In this document: positions 35,889 through 44,175 of the stretch, in pieces | Numbering within the stretch: position 1 is the stretch's first letter | Layout: each line of letters begins with the position of its first letter | Source: Candidatus Poribacteria bacterium | GTDB lineage: Bacteria; Poribacteria; WGA-4E; WGA-3G | Reading direction: 5' to 3' | Assembly: GCA_012267415.1 (NCBI GenBank) | Contig: JAAXGN010000115.1 | Span: 52,171 to 116,170 of the forward strand | Length of the DNA: 64,000 nucleotides | Notes under the pieces: model-generated | The model's input: the letters and a program-made list of their open reading frames with translations, nothing else | What the model was told of the DNA's origin: nothing | Databases searched by the model: none | Position numbers and translations under genes: made by a program

Positions 35889-37115
35889 ATGTTTATGCAA
35901 GACGATCTATCAACGTATATCAGTCTGACAGATGAAGAACTAATTTTGTTTGCTCAAGCAAGTGATGAGATCGCATTTGCAGAACTGATGTCACGTTATA
36001 GTCTGCGAATCTGGAAAGTGATAGTCGCAAATTCGAGACAACGACGAGATGCCGAAGAAATTCTCATGGATGTGTGGCAATCTGTATGGGAAAATATTGA
36101 TGGACTTCGGAACATTAATAGTTTTGGTGGATGGTTACATCGCATTGCTTACAACGCATGCAAGAGATATTACACTTCACGTCATCATTCAGATAGCGAA
36201 ATTTTGTGTAGTCTTGATGAATTAACTAATCATATTGAACGTGACGCAGTGGCACGGTTTCGTCAGACAGAACTTTGTGAGGCTGTGACAGAAGCTGTCC
36301 AACACCTGCCAACTCATGTCCGTAAGATTGCGGAATTATATTACCTGGAATTGTGGAGTATCAAAGAGATACACGCAGAACTCGGATTAGCGACAGGAAC
36401 AATCAAAACTAAATTAAGACAGACACGTGAACTCTTGCGAACAGAGTTTGGTGTTAACATTGAAAGGGGAACAACTATGTCATCTAAACGTGAAGAATCC
36501 AAACAAACTCGAACTAAAATCAGAGTCATTGGTGTCGGTGGTGCAGGTGGAAACGCTGTCAACCACATGATTAAATCTGAATTGTCAGATCTTGAATTCT
36601 ACGTAGTCAATACAGATATAAAATCACTCGAAAAATGTGAAGATGCTACACCTATACAGATAGGTGTTAACACTACACAAGGAAACGGTTGCATGTCAGA
36701 TCCAGAAATTGGTAAGAAAGCAGCTGAAGAAGACAGTGACACGCTTGCGGACATCGTCTCGGGTACGGACATCGTCTTTGTTTTAGCAGGTATGGGTGGT
36801 GGAACAGGAGCGGGTGTCGCCCCCAAAATTGCATCGCTTGCACGTGAACAAGGTGTATTAGCAATAGCTGTCGTGACACGTCCATTTGCTTTTGAAGGAC
36901 AACGAGTTGCTAAAAAAGCAGAACAGGGGTTGCAAGAACTTCAAGAACATGCCGACTCTGTCCATGTCGTGTCAAATCAACATTTGCTGGATACAATTGA
37001 GCATAAGGGAAAATTAAAAATCTCAGATGCGTTCGGTCTAAGTGATCAAATGTTGCTTAACAGTGTCACAAGTATTTCGGAATTTCATTCTAATACCATG
37101 CATAAGGGTGCATAG
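35889..37115 (+). CDS. ECF sigma factor fused to truncated FtsZ GTPase domain
   Basis: A 408-residue chimera. Residues 1-190 are an ECF sigma factor: region 2 (YSLRIWKVIVANSRQRRDAE, GGWLHRIAYNACKRYY) and region 4 (LPTHVRKIAELYYLEL, LGLATGTIKTKLRQTRELLR). Residues 208-408 are the N-terminal GTP-binding half of FtsZ: IRVIGVGGAGGNAV (211-224), NTD (241-243), the tubulin signature GGGTGAG (303-309), TRPFAFEGQR and, near the end, ISDAFGLSDQMLLNSVTSIS, matching the core helix H7. The C-terminal FtsZ domain with the T7 catalytic loop and tail is absent. At the junction an AAGGGGA site precedes an in-frame ATG (36477). It should bind GTP but not complete the polymer active site (inference). Confidence 0.88.
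   Translation: MFMQDDLSTYISLTDEELILFAQASDEIAFAELMSRYSLRIWKVIVANSRQRRDAEEILMDVWQSVWENIDGLRNINSFGGWLHRIAYNACKRYYTSRHHSDSEILCSLDELTNHIERDAVARFRQTELCEAVTEAVQHLPTHVRKIAELYYLELWSIKEIHAELGLATGTIKTKLRQTRELLRTEFGVNIERGTTMSSKREESKQTRTKIRVIGVGGAGGNAVNHMIKSELSDLEFYVVNTDIKSLEKCEDATPIQIGVNTTQGNGCMSDPEIGKKAAEEDSDTLADIVSGTDIVFVLAGMGGGTGAGVAPKIASLAREQGVLAIAVVTRPFAFEGQRVAKKAEQGLQELQEHADSVHVVSNQHLLDTIEHKGKLKISDAFGLSDQMLLNSVTSISEFHSNTMHKGA
36463..36479 (+). promoter_or_regulatory. Internal ribosome-binding site at sigma/FtsZ junction
   Basis: AAAGGGGAACAACTATG within the chimera; the in-frame ATG at 36477 would start a free FtsZ-like protein of 212 residues (MSSKREESKQTRTKIRVIG). Third example of an initiation site retained at the end of a fused sigma domain. 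Confidence 0.6.
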
Positions 37116-37182
37116 AGGTCATGTGCAGTAACGGCAAGAAACTTTATTCATAGTGAAATACCAAATAGGTTGACACTTCTTC

Positions 37183-37247
37183 TGTAGGAGCGATCTCCGA
37201 ATCGCGAGGAAACACATTGATAATCGGGAATCGGAGTTCCCTCCTAC
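37183..37247. repeat. GTAGGAGCGATCTCCGAATC-family hairpin repeat (duplicated copy)
   Basis: Same two hairpin modules and same order as 29002-29065; the sequence on both sides (ACACTTCTTC before, AAACCATTC...CCATAAATTAC after) is also conserved with that locus. Confidence 0.7.
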
Positions 37248-37298
37248 AAACCATTCGTCCATAAATTACAAACCATCTATTTTGTCAAAAACCAGTTT

Positions 37299-38327
37299 TC
37301 ACTGCTTTAACGTTCCCCATCGGACTTTTTTTTTATCTAATGGGGTTACAGATAACACATCATCACTGATCCAATCCAGTTGATAGTCATTTCTATTGAC
37401 ATCATCTGTTAGTTGTGTGAGTTCACTCCTCAAAATATCATACTTAAAGATGTCATAGTTTCGTTCACTCGTTACAACTTCATCCAACTTTATCTGCCAT
37501 GCGCTGAATACGATTGCATTAGAACCATCCATCCAATCCACACCAGACGGTTTATAGTTTTTCGGTATACTCAGTTCCTTTGACTGACCGGTTATGAGAT
37601 TGTAAATGATATAGCGATATGCTTGGGGGATGATATGTCCTACGCCATCTATCCTCTCAAACGTTGTTTCAGATTGAAAATAGAGCATCTGTGTGCCATC
37701 TGGTGAAAACTTTGCATCAAACCGATTGATCAACAACGGATTACCTTCTTTGAGTGGCGGTAAGAGCTCGCGCCTGCTACGACCATCAGCGTCCATGATC
37801 CAGATATTAGCACCGCTCTGTCCTAAACTGGGTGATCCTGAAAACACAATATGCCTACCATCCGGTGTAAACTCAGGATCATTTACACCTGTTTCGATGG
37901 TCTTTTTGAGCTTGATATGTCCGCTCTCAATATCCATTACGCAGATATAAGATATATACCTATTTTCTATGATTTCGAGCCTTGCGAAAACAAAAGATTT
38001 TCCATCGGGTGAAAACGATGGATAAGAATCTCTCAGGGAATCATTTAGGGTTGTCAGTTGTCGGATCTTAGTGCCATCTGCATTCATAAGGTAGATATGT
38101 CTTCTTTCCAAGTTCCTCGGATTATCCCGTTTTGTAAATACAATCTGCGTACCATCTGGAGACCAACACGGAGGACCAGGCGACACTGCCTCGGTGAGTC
38201 GTGTGACATTGCTGCCATCATCGTCCATGATGTAGATACCGTCTGTTGTTTCAAATACGATTTTAGCACTGATATTCACCGTTGAAAGAATCAGTAACAA
38301 TATACACGTTGTAATTGTCAAACGCAT
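37299..38327 (-). CDS. Secreted PD40/TolB-like beta-propeller protein (paralogue)
   Basis: A 342-residue paralogue of the 29118-30203 product: signal peptide (residues 1-21, ending NISAK), PD40 repeats (CWSPDGTQIVFTKRD, SFSPDGKSFVFARLE, EFTPDGRHIVFSGS, KFSPDGTQMLYFQSE) and the same end DDVLSVTPLDKKKVRWGTLKQ. GAAGGAGTTTTAC precedes the ATG. The upstream partner gene found at the other locus is reduced to a remnant here. Function unknown; a periplasmic scaffold is plausible. Confidence 0.85.
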   Translation of the reverse strand: MRLTITTCILLLILSTVNISAKIVFETTDGIYIMDDDGSNVTRLTEAVSPGPPCWSPDGTQIVFTKRDNPRNLERRHIYLMNADGTKIRQLTTLNDSLRDSYPSFSPDGKSFVFARLEIIENRYISYICVMDIESGHIKLKKTIETGVNDPEFTPDGRHIVFSGSPSLGQSGANIWIMDADGRSRRELLPPLKEGNPLLINRFDAKFSPDGTQMLYFQSETTFERIDGVGHIIPQAYRYIIYNLITGQSKELSIPKNYKPSGVDWMDGSNAIVFSAWQIKLDEVVTSERNYDIFKYDILRSELTQLTDDVNRNDYQLDWISDDVLSVTPLDKKKVRWGTLKQ

Positions 38328-38344
38328 TGTAAAACTCCTTCAAT

Positions 38345-38380
38345 TCCTATCGGAAGGTTTTTCAACACCTTCCGATAGGA
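38345..38380. other. Hairpin upstream of PD40 paralogue
   Basis: TCCTATCGGAAGGT and ACCTTCCGATAGGA form a 14-bp perfect stem around an 8-nt loop, 18 bp upstream (minus direction) of the PD40 start. An analogous hairpin (GGAGGGAC...GTCCCTCC) is at the same place in the other PD40 operon, so an intercistronic hairpin is a shared trait. Confidence 0.6.
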
Positions 38381-38396
38381 TTATTCAGGACCGAGA

Positions 38397-38489
38397 TTAC
38401 TCAGGACTAAGATCGACACTAAAGGGAAATACCGGTTCATGGTAGTTATCTTCTTTTTCGTCACTTCCTCGCACTATGAGATGAATTAT
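38397..38489 (-). pseudogene. C-terminal remnant of the unrecognised secreted protein
   Basis: About 30 codons ending in TAA at 38397 read IIHLIVRGSDEKEDNYHEPV and then FPFSVDLSPE. This parallels the C terminus of the 30266-31141 product (YLRITLEDGTNYDSYHIRSD...) in position before the PD40 gene and in pattern. A TGA lies immediately upstream and no longer frame is open. The rest of the 470-bp gap (38328-38797) has no gene. Confidence 0.5.
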
Positions 38490-38797
38490 TCAAAGTCTCC
38501 TTCTTTAAAACAATATGGAGGAGACATAGCTTAACTATAGCACGACTGCTGCATTAGTGTATACATAAAATTAGGGATTCTTATAGTTGCCGCACATGCG
38601 GACAAGATAATATCCTATTTAATAATGCCTGCGATACGGGTTTGAAAACAGAGGAATTAACGGTAGACGGGGATTCCAGAGTCTTCACGGATATCCGTGC
38701 TACACATGAAAGGTCCGATTATATTCTGCAAAATAACATGGTATAATATGGGATGTTGTGTATATTTTGGTATATCTTTTATGTTCAGGAGTGAACT

Positions 38798-40231
38798 ATG
38801 AAGCGGCTGCGTGGTCAATACAATACCTTATACCAAATTGTGTTGGTTCTACTGATTATCACAGCACTTACTTCTGTCGCACAGGATACCCAAGCAAAAA
38901 GAGATTTAGATATGGATAAAAACAGAATCCAAATTTACAAAGAAAACCCGCGTTACTGGCAGTATAAGGGTGAACCCGTTCTACTCATCGGCGGTTCTGT
39001 GGATGATAATCTGTTCCAAATACCGAATCTCAAAGAACATCTTAAGTTACTAAAGTCTGTCGGTGGAAACTATGTCAGGTCTACGATGGGGTGGACTGAG
39101 GAACGGGATGTCCCTCCTTTCAAAAAAGTCGGTGATAAATATGACCTAAATCAGTGGAACGATGAATTCTGGACGCGTTTTCGTAACTTTATCAGGTGGA
39201 CACACGAAATGGATATTATCGTCCAGATTGAGGTGTGGGCAACGTTCAACTATTATAGAGATTATTGGGATGTCAATCCGTTCAACCCTAAAAACAATAG
39301 CAACTACACCGCAGAAGAGACAGAATTACCCACTGTCGTTAATAGCCACCCCAGTGCAGCGAAGAATGACTTTTTCCGGTCTGTACCCAAAAAGAACAAT
39401 CAGGAAATCGTCCTAAGATATCAAGAACAGTATGTGGATAAACTACTTGCAGAGACACTTCCTTATGGACATATACTTTATTGCATGGACAACGAGACAG
39501 CCGTTACACCAGCATGGGGTGAATACTGGTCAACATATATCAAGAATCGAGCTGCGGAGTTCGGACGTGGCGTTGAAACTACGGAGAGTTGGAATCCGTG
39601 GGAACTCTCCCATGAACAACATCGCAATACAAAGGACCATCCAGAAATATATTCGTTTTGTGATGTGTCACAGAATAATATGCAGAAACAGCAGACGCAT
39701 TGGGATAACGCACAGAAATATAGAGCTGAACTTAACCCGATCCGTCCCATGAACAGTGTTAAGATTTACGGTGCTGACACAGGCAAATACGGAACGACGC
39801 GAAACGGATTGGAACGGTTCTGGCGAAATATCTTCGGAGGATTAGCATCGGCACGGTTCCACCGTCCGCCAAACGGACTCGGTTTAACCGAGACAGCACA
39901 AGCGAGTCTCAAAAGTATGCGGATGATAACAGATGAGATAGATATCTTTACTTGTGAACCGAATAATGAACTGCTTTCCAATAGAGAAGAAAACGAAGCG
40001 TATACCATCGCAAATCCGGGAAAAGAATATGCGGTCTATTTTCCAAAAGGGGGTTCAGTAGATATTAACTTAAGTGTTGGTAAAAATTTAGATGCCGAAA
40101 AGTCAATAATCAGATGGCTAAACATTAATAAGAGTGAGTGGAGAAAGGAAGAGGAAATTTCGTATCGTGATAGCATCACATTAACAGCACCGACCGAAGA
40201 ACATTGGGCAGTTCTGATTCTTATCAAATAG
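38798..40231 (+). CDS. Secreted TIM-barrel glycoside-hydrolase-like protein (paralogue)
   Basis: A 477-residue paralogue of the 33896-35329 product, the same length and alignable without obvious gaps, with long identical blocks (for example FWTRFRNFIRWTHEMDIIVQ and ENEAYTIANPGKEYAVYFPK). It keeps the Asn-Glu pair in YCMDNETAVTPAWGEYW and the Glu in IFTCEPNNELL. Signal peptide residues 1-27 (ending TSVAQ). TTCAGGAGTGAACT precedes the ATG. Differences cluster in loop regions such as TYIKNRAAEFGRGVETT, which may tune specificity (inference). Confidence 0.78.
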   Translation: MKRLRGQYNTLYQIVLVLLIITALTSVAQDTQAKRDLDMDKNRIQIYKENPRYWQYKGEPVLLIGGSVDDNLFQIPNLKEHLKLLKSVGGNYVRSTMGWTEERDVPPFKKVGDKYDLNQWNDEFWTRFRNFIRWTHEMDIIVQIEVWATFNYYRDYWDVNPFNPKNNSNYTAEETELPTVVNSHPSAAKNDFFRSVPKKNNQEIVLRYQEQYVDKLLAETLPYGHILYCMDNETAVTPAWGEYWSTYIKNRAAEFGRGVETTESWNPWELSHEQHRNTKDHPEIYSFCDVSQNNMQKQQTHWDNAQKYRAELNPIRPMNSVKIYGADTGKYGTTRNGLERFWRNIFGGLASARFHRPPNGLGLTETAQASLKSMRMITDEIDIFTCEPNNELLSNREENEAYTIANPGKEYAVYFPKGGSVDINLSVGKNLDAEKSIIRWLNINKSEWRKEEEISYRDSITLTAPTEEHWAVLILIK

Positions 40232-40262
40232 GTAGAAATGACATACAAATATTAGACACGTT

Positions 40263-41000
40263 TTAATTTGGTAGTTTTAACTCGGCCCGCACCGCTTGGC
40301 GCACCTTTTCACAGGTTTGCATGGCATTTTCAGCATCTGCAGCAGTCGGAGATTGACCTACATATCGCGTGTCCACTGCATGTTTTGATAAGACTGCAAG
40401 ATCACTTTTCCAAGAATGCCAAGATGGTATTGTCGGTAGAATCAAGTCTAACAATTCCTCTAAATTGTGTGTCCTTGGTATAGGGATGTTATGTTCTTGG
40501 AGCCATGCCTTTAGATATTTTTCTGCACACTGCTGAGCATGGAAACACATACCGTTCCGCATTGCAAGTTGTTCACGTTGGATTAATCTTGCTATAGCAT
40601 AATCCTCCTCAGCTAATTCAATCCACTCCAAAGTTAAAGGATTCATATTAGTATTCTCTTTTTTATGTGGTCTAAAATAAAAATCATCGGATTCATAAAG
40701 CACCTGACCTTTTTCAGTGACTTCTCGGAGAAACCAATCGTTGTGTGAGAGGCGATAGGCGATCTCTTCTGGTGAACGCACAAGGATGTCCATACTGAAT
40801 CGTCGTGGAATTCGTTGACGTATTTCTACTGCTTGGTCTCGCGTTTCCGAATTTGCGATCGGCATTACGACTAACAGGTCAACATCCGAATACTCAGACG
40901 GTGTCCCATACGCATAAGACCCAAAGAGAATTACCTGCAGCGGTTCAAATTCTCGGACAATATCATTACATGTAGCTTGAATGTCTTTGCGGTTAACCAT
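40263..41000 (-). CDS. MNT nucleotidyltransferase-HEPN fusion protein
   Basis: A 245-residue protein joining two domains that normally form the MNT/HEPN toxin-antitoxin pair. Residues 1-95 are a minimal nucleotidyltransferase with GSYAYGTPSEYSDVDLLVV (27-45), the polymerase-beta-like catalytic motif. Residues about 105-245 are a HEPN domain with the candidate RNase motif RNGMCFH (R-x5-H) followed by AQQCAEKYLKAWL. In paired systems MNT AMPylates HEPN to inactivate it; in the fusion that could occur in cis. I choose the ATG at 41000, preceded by AAAGGTGAAGAA. Confidence 0.85.
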   Translation of the reverse strand: MVNRKDIQATCNDIVREFEPLQVILFGSYAYGTPSEYSDVDLLVVMPIANSETRDQAVEIRQRIPRRFSMDILVRSPEEIAYRLSHNDWFLREVTEKGQVLYESDDFYFRPHKKENTNMNPLTLEWIELAEEDYAIARLIQREQLAMRNGMCFHAQQCAEKYLKAWLQEHNIPIPRTHNLEELLDLILPTIPSWHSWKSDLAVLSKHAVDTRYVGQSPTAADAENAMQTCEKVRQAVRAELKLPN

Positions 41001-41181
41001 TTCTTCACCTTTATTCAGTTTGTGGTCTATACTTTGCTTGCAATTCATCAAGGAATCGGTCTATCTGTAGTTATATTAATTATGCTATATATATTTTACA
41101 CATGCAAGATAATTTTCCCGAAGTGCTGAACTTACGCATCCCGATGAATGAATTTGAACTGAAGAAATTGTGTCAAAATTT

Positions 41182-41210
41182 TTGCATTAACCCGAATCTT
41201 GTAGTATAAT
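41182..41210 (+). promoter_or_regulatory. Sigma70-type promoter of the ATP synthase operon
   Basis: TTGCAT (41182-41187), exactly 17 nt, TATAAT (41205-41210). It lies 64 bp before the first gene of the atp operon and is the cleanest housekeeping promoter in the window. Confidence 0.75.
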
Positions 41211-41274
41211 TTATAGCGTTGCTTATAGATGAGATACGTCCCAACACCATTTTCATAATATCGGAGTAAACGTC

Positions 41275-41571
41275 ATGCTTAAACGACGGTTAGACCAGTT
41301 CAAATATGAAAATGTAGGGATGTTTGACCTCGCGTCAATTGGGATAACACTTCCTCTTGCTATTGTTATCGGTTTTTTTGGAGGTAAGTGGATAGGTGGA
41401 AAGTTAGGTAGCGAAGATATTGGATGGTATATAGGGTTTGCGATTGGCGTTGCTGCGGGGTTCTTAGAGATGTTCCGATCAGTCGCCCGTTGGAACCGTA
41501 AGATGGAACGTATGGAAAAACAGAAACGTGAGGCAGCAGAGAAAGCTCAAGATATTAAAGACAACAATTAA
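41275..41571 (+). CDS. AtpZ/AtpI-family ATP synthase accessory protein
   Basis: A 98-residue membrane protein with two hydrophobic helices (about 20-38 and 50-66): IGITLPLAIVIGFFGGKWIG and GWYIGFAIGVAAGFLEMFRS, the AtpZ/AtpI-like pattern of two helices joined by a short loop with the GG(K/Y)W(I/L)G motif. A charged, coiled C-terminal tail follows. Proteins of this family precede ATP synthase operons and have been linked to assembly or cation supply. First gene after the promoter; 61 bp precede the next gene. Confidence 0.8.
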   Translation: MLKRRLDQFKYENVGMFDLASIGITLPLAIVIGFFGGKWIGGKLGSEDIGWYIGFAIGVAAGFLEMFRSVARWNRKMERMEKQKREAAEKAQDIKDNN

Positions 41572-41632
41572 CAAAGTTTTTGAGAATCAAAAACGATTTA
41601 TTGTTCTTTTGACAAAGGAGTCACCTACTTAA

Positions 41633-42058
41633 ATGGGTCCCACACTTGAATTTGGGGACCGGTTTATCCGTCAAGTTTATACCTTAACAATCGTCCTTAC
41701 CGTGGTAATTGGTGGCGTGTTGTTAGGTTTTGAACTTGCCGCACTCCCCAGTTTTCTTATCGGTAGCGTAATTGGTATCAGTCTATTCTGGTCAATTGAA
41801 TTCGTGATACGTAGGTTGCTGCGACCTGGGAAAACGCAGAAAACGAAATATCTACTTGGTTTCATAGCACTTGGCAAATATACAGTACTCGGTGTGATCC
41901 TCTATTTTTTGTTTAATACGAAATGGCTGAATATCTACGCATTTGCTGGCGGTATCATCTTAGTTCAAGGTGCTATCATTCTCAAAGCAATCGGATTGAT
42001 GATAACAATACTCAGAAATAAAGATCCTGATCAACAAGACAAAATACATAGGGATTAG
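41633..42058 (+). CDS. atpI: ATP synthase subunit I
   Basis: A 141-residue protein with four predicted membrane helices (about 15-33, 38-55, 75-95 and 100-120) and short loops, the build of ATP synthase I, which helps assemble the c-ring. Located, as is usual, directly before the subunit a gene. AAAGGAGTCACCTACTTAA precedes the ATG. Confidence 0.8.
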   Translation: MGPTLEFGDRFIRQVYTLTIVLTVVIGGVLLGFELAALPSFLIGSVIGISLFWSIEFVIRRLLRPGKTQKTKYLLGFIALGKYTVLGVILYFLFNTKWLNIYAFAGGIILVQGAIILKAIGLMITILRNKDPDQQDKIHRD

Positions 42059-42097
42059 AGAATATATTCCAAATCTAAACGAAGTCAAATATAAAAC

Positions 42098-42982
42098 ATG
42101 AAAAAAATATCGTTTATATGCTTGGTCATTGCTATCAGCCTATTAGCAATGACCGGAACATTCGCAGCAGAGGATGCATCACCAGATGGATCCGATGTTG
42201 AAGAACAGGGTAAAGCCCCCATCCAACATTACGGTTACCGTTCTTGGTTCTCTCCTATATCACAGTTACTGCCAAATAATATATTTCCTGAACCGGGAAA
42301 GTGGCATCAACCGGATTTAATCCCAAACACATTATTTGTGGTACTCTTTTTATCCATATTTTTCTTTCTCGTAACCCGCAACTTGAAGCGGATCCCAGAA
42401 GGAAATGGACAGACGTTATTAGAAGTGTTTGTCGGAGGTATAATGGATTTCTTTGGTGGAATCTTAGGTGAAGGCGGTAGAAAATATCTCCCATTTGTTG
42501 GTTCATTTTTCATTTTCATACTCTCACTAAACTATATCGGACTTATTCCTGGCTTTCAAGCCCCAACAGCAGATTTAAATACAACGCTTGCCCTCGGCGT
42601 AACCGCAGTCATTGGTGTACAAATTATCGCTATCAAAGAAAATGGGTTTGGGGGTTACATCAAACATCTTGTTGGGAATCCTACGTGGTTAGGATTCTTG
42701 ATGTTCCCAATTGAAATAGTTGCCCAGCTATCACGAGCAGGTTCACTCGCCATCCGTCTATTTGGCAACATTTTTGGTGAAAAATCTGTTGTTATCCAAC
42801 TTACAGGACTCGGCATAATTCCAATTGGAGCTTACTTCCTTCCGGTTCCAGTTCAAGTGCCGATGGTGTTTTTTGCTATGTTTGGTGGCTTACTCCAAGC
42901 GTTTGTTTTCACACTTTTAACAACAATATATATCGTGCTATTTATAGAGCACCATGACGACGCGCATGAAGCGCATCATTAA
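42098..42982 (+). CDS. atpB: ATP synthase Fo subunit a
   Basis: A 294-residue integral membrane protein, the stator half of the proton/ion channel. The essential Arg of helix 5 is in AQLSRAGSLAIRLFGNIFGE; helix 6 region FGGLLQAFVFTLLTTIYI carries the conserved Gln. The N terminus (residues 1-23, ending GTFAAED) looks like a cleavable signal peptide, followed by a periplasmic stretch before the first mature helix, a trait also seen in subunit b here. A His/Asp-rich tail (EHHDDAHEAHH) ends the protein. Confidence 0.95.
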   Translation: MKKISFICLVIAISLLAMTGTFAAEDASPDGSDVEEQGKAPIQHYGYRSWFSPISQLLPNNIFPEPGKWHQPDLIPNTLFVVLFLSIFFFLVTRNLKRIPEGNGQTLLEVFVGGIMDFFGGILGEGGRKYLPFVGSFFIFILSLNYIGLIPGFQAPTADLNTTLALGVTAVIGVQIIAIKENGFGGYIKHLVGNPTWLGFLMFPIEIVAQLSRAGSLAIRLFGNIFGEKSVVIQLTGLGIIPIGAYFLPVPVQVPMVFFAMFGGLLQAFVFTLLTTIYIVLFIEHHDDAHEAHH

Positions 42983-43035
42983 AAAACTATGTGGCAAGCG
43001 TTAACTTGCCTATTTCTGTCCAAGGAGGACATCTC

Positions 43036-43374
43036 ATGATTTACTTAGCAGTATTAGCATTTGGTGTAACTTTAGGTTTGCCAATCGCAGTTATTTTTGC
43101 CTCAAGAGCACAAGGTGCCGCCACGAGTACTGCACTTGAAGGTATTGCACGTCAACCGGAATCAGCAGCGAAAATTCAAACCGCTATGATTATCGGTTTG
43201 GCACTCATTGAATCACTTGTAATTTATTCGTTGCTTATGTTTTTTCTTTTACTCCCGAAACTGCCCGGTGTTGATGTAAAAGAAAACACAATTACAGTAA
43301 AAGATGCAATTGAAGCTTCCCATGTAGCTCCACCTAGTGACAACAATGCAAGTGTTAATAATGACGAACAATAA
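43036..43374 (+). CDS. atpE: ATP synthase Fo subunit c
   Basis: A 112-residue hairpin proteolipid. Two helices (about 3-25 and 47-73) flank the polar loop IARQPE. The ion site shows Gln26, Glu59, Ser60 and Tyr64; spacing (Q to E 33, E to Y 5) matches the Na+ site of Ilyobacter tartaricus (Q32, E65, S66, Y70), but the Thr67 equivalent is Leu. After helix 2 there is an unusual polar tail of about 35 residues. The ATG at 43036 has an AAGGAGG site; an upstream in-frame GTG (42991) lacks one. Confidence 0.93.
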   Translation: MIYLAVLAFGVTLGLPIAVIFASRAQGAATSTALEGIARQPESAAKIQTAMIIGLALIESLVIYSLLMFFLLLPKLPGVDVKENTITVKDAIEASHVAPPSDNNASVNNDEQ

Positions 43375-43514
43375 TAACATATCATCTCTAACAGGTTGGG
43401 GCATAATATCTATAGCTGCCCCATCACGTTGGAGTATCTAAGTCTATTGCTCGCAGTTTCTATACATAACAATTTCTTATTGAGCGTAGCAAGTGGACAA
43501 AGTAGAGACCGTTT

Positions 43515-44105
43515 ATGAAAAAAATATACGCAAGTTGTTTTATTCTAATGGGTGTCTGCATAAGCAGTGTTTTTGCAGCAGATGCACCTTCAGGTGGTGG
43601 ACTATTATCTGACTTGGGGATTAAACCTGAAACGATTGTTGTTCAAGCAGTAGGTTTTCTGGTAGTGCTTGTTGTTCTTTGGAAGTCTGTTTTCAGTAAA
43701 GTTGGTGGACTATTAGAGGAACGTAGAACTGAAATCACAGATCAGTTAGAACAGTTGAAAACTGACCGAGAGGAATTAGATCGTCTCACCGTTGAAACAC
43801 GGCAACGTTTAGGTGATATTGAAAATGAGGCGCAAGCCAAAATTCAAGCGGCGATTGATCAAGGAAACAGTGAACGGCAGCAGATCGTCGCGCAAGCACG
43901 GCAGGAAGCTGAAGATGAGATCACCCGCGCACGCGCAGAAATTCAACGCGAGAAAGACGATGCGATCTTAGAACTACGCGGTGTTGTCGCTGAACTCGCT
44001 GTTGATGCAGCCAGCAAAATCATTCGTGCAGAACTCAATACAGAGAGACATCAAAGTATTATTGACGCTTCTATTAGTAGGTTATCAGCGGGTTCAGGTC
44101 AGTAG
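43515..44105 (+). CDS. atpF: ATP synthase Fo subunit b
   Basis: A 196-residue peripheral-stalk subunit. A signal-peptide-like N terminus (residues 1-21, ending SVFAAD) is followed by the membrane anchor (about 39-57, VVQAVGFLVVLVVLWKSVF) and a long charged coiled coil (about 65-165: RRTEITDQLEQLKTDREELD and on) ending in a helical delta-binding region. The 140-bp gap upstream holds no gene. Confidence 0.92.
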   Translation: MKKIYASCFILMGVCISSVFAADAPSGGGLLSDLGIKPETIVVQAVGFLVVLVVLWKSVFSKVGGLLEERRTEITDQLEQLKTDREELDRLTVETRQRLGDIENEAQAKIQAAIDQGNSERQQIVAQARQEAEDEITRARAEIQREKDDAILELRGVVAELAVDAASKIIRAELNTERHQSIIDASISRLSAGSGQ

Positions 44106-44175
44106 ATAGTCCTTTTAATGAGAGACATCAACCGAGCTGTAATGACAACTTTTAAAGGTCAGGGAAGTGAATTAA

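Noticed and set aside
42991..43035. 15-residue N-terminal extension of subunit c from GTG
   Set aside because: The AAGGAGG site points to the ATG at 43036 and c subunits start directly with helix 1.
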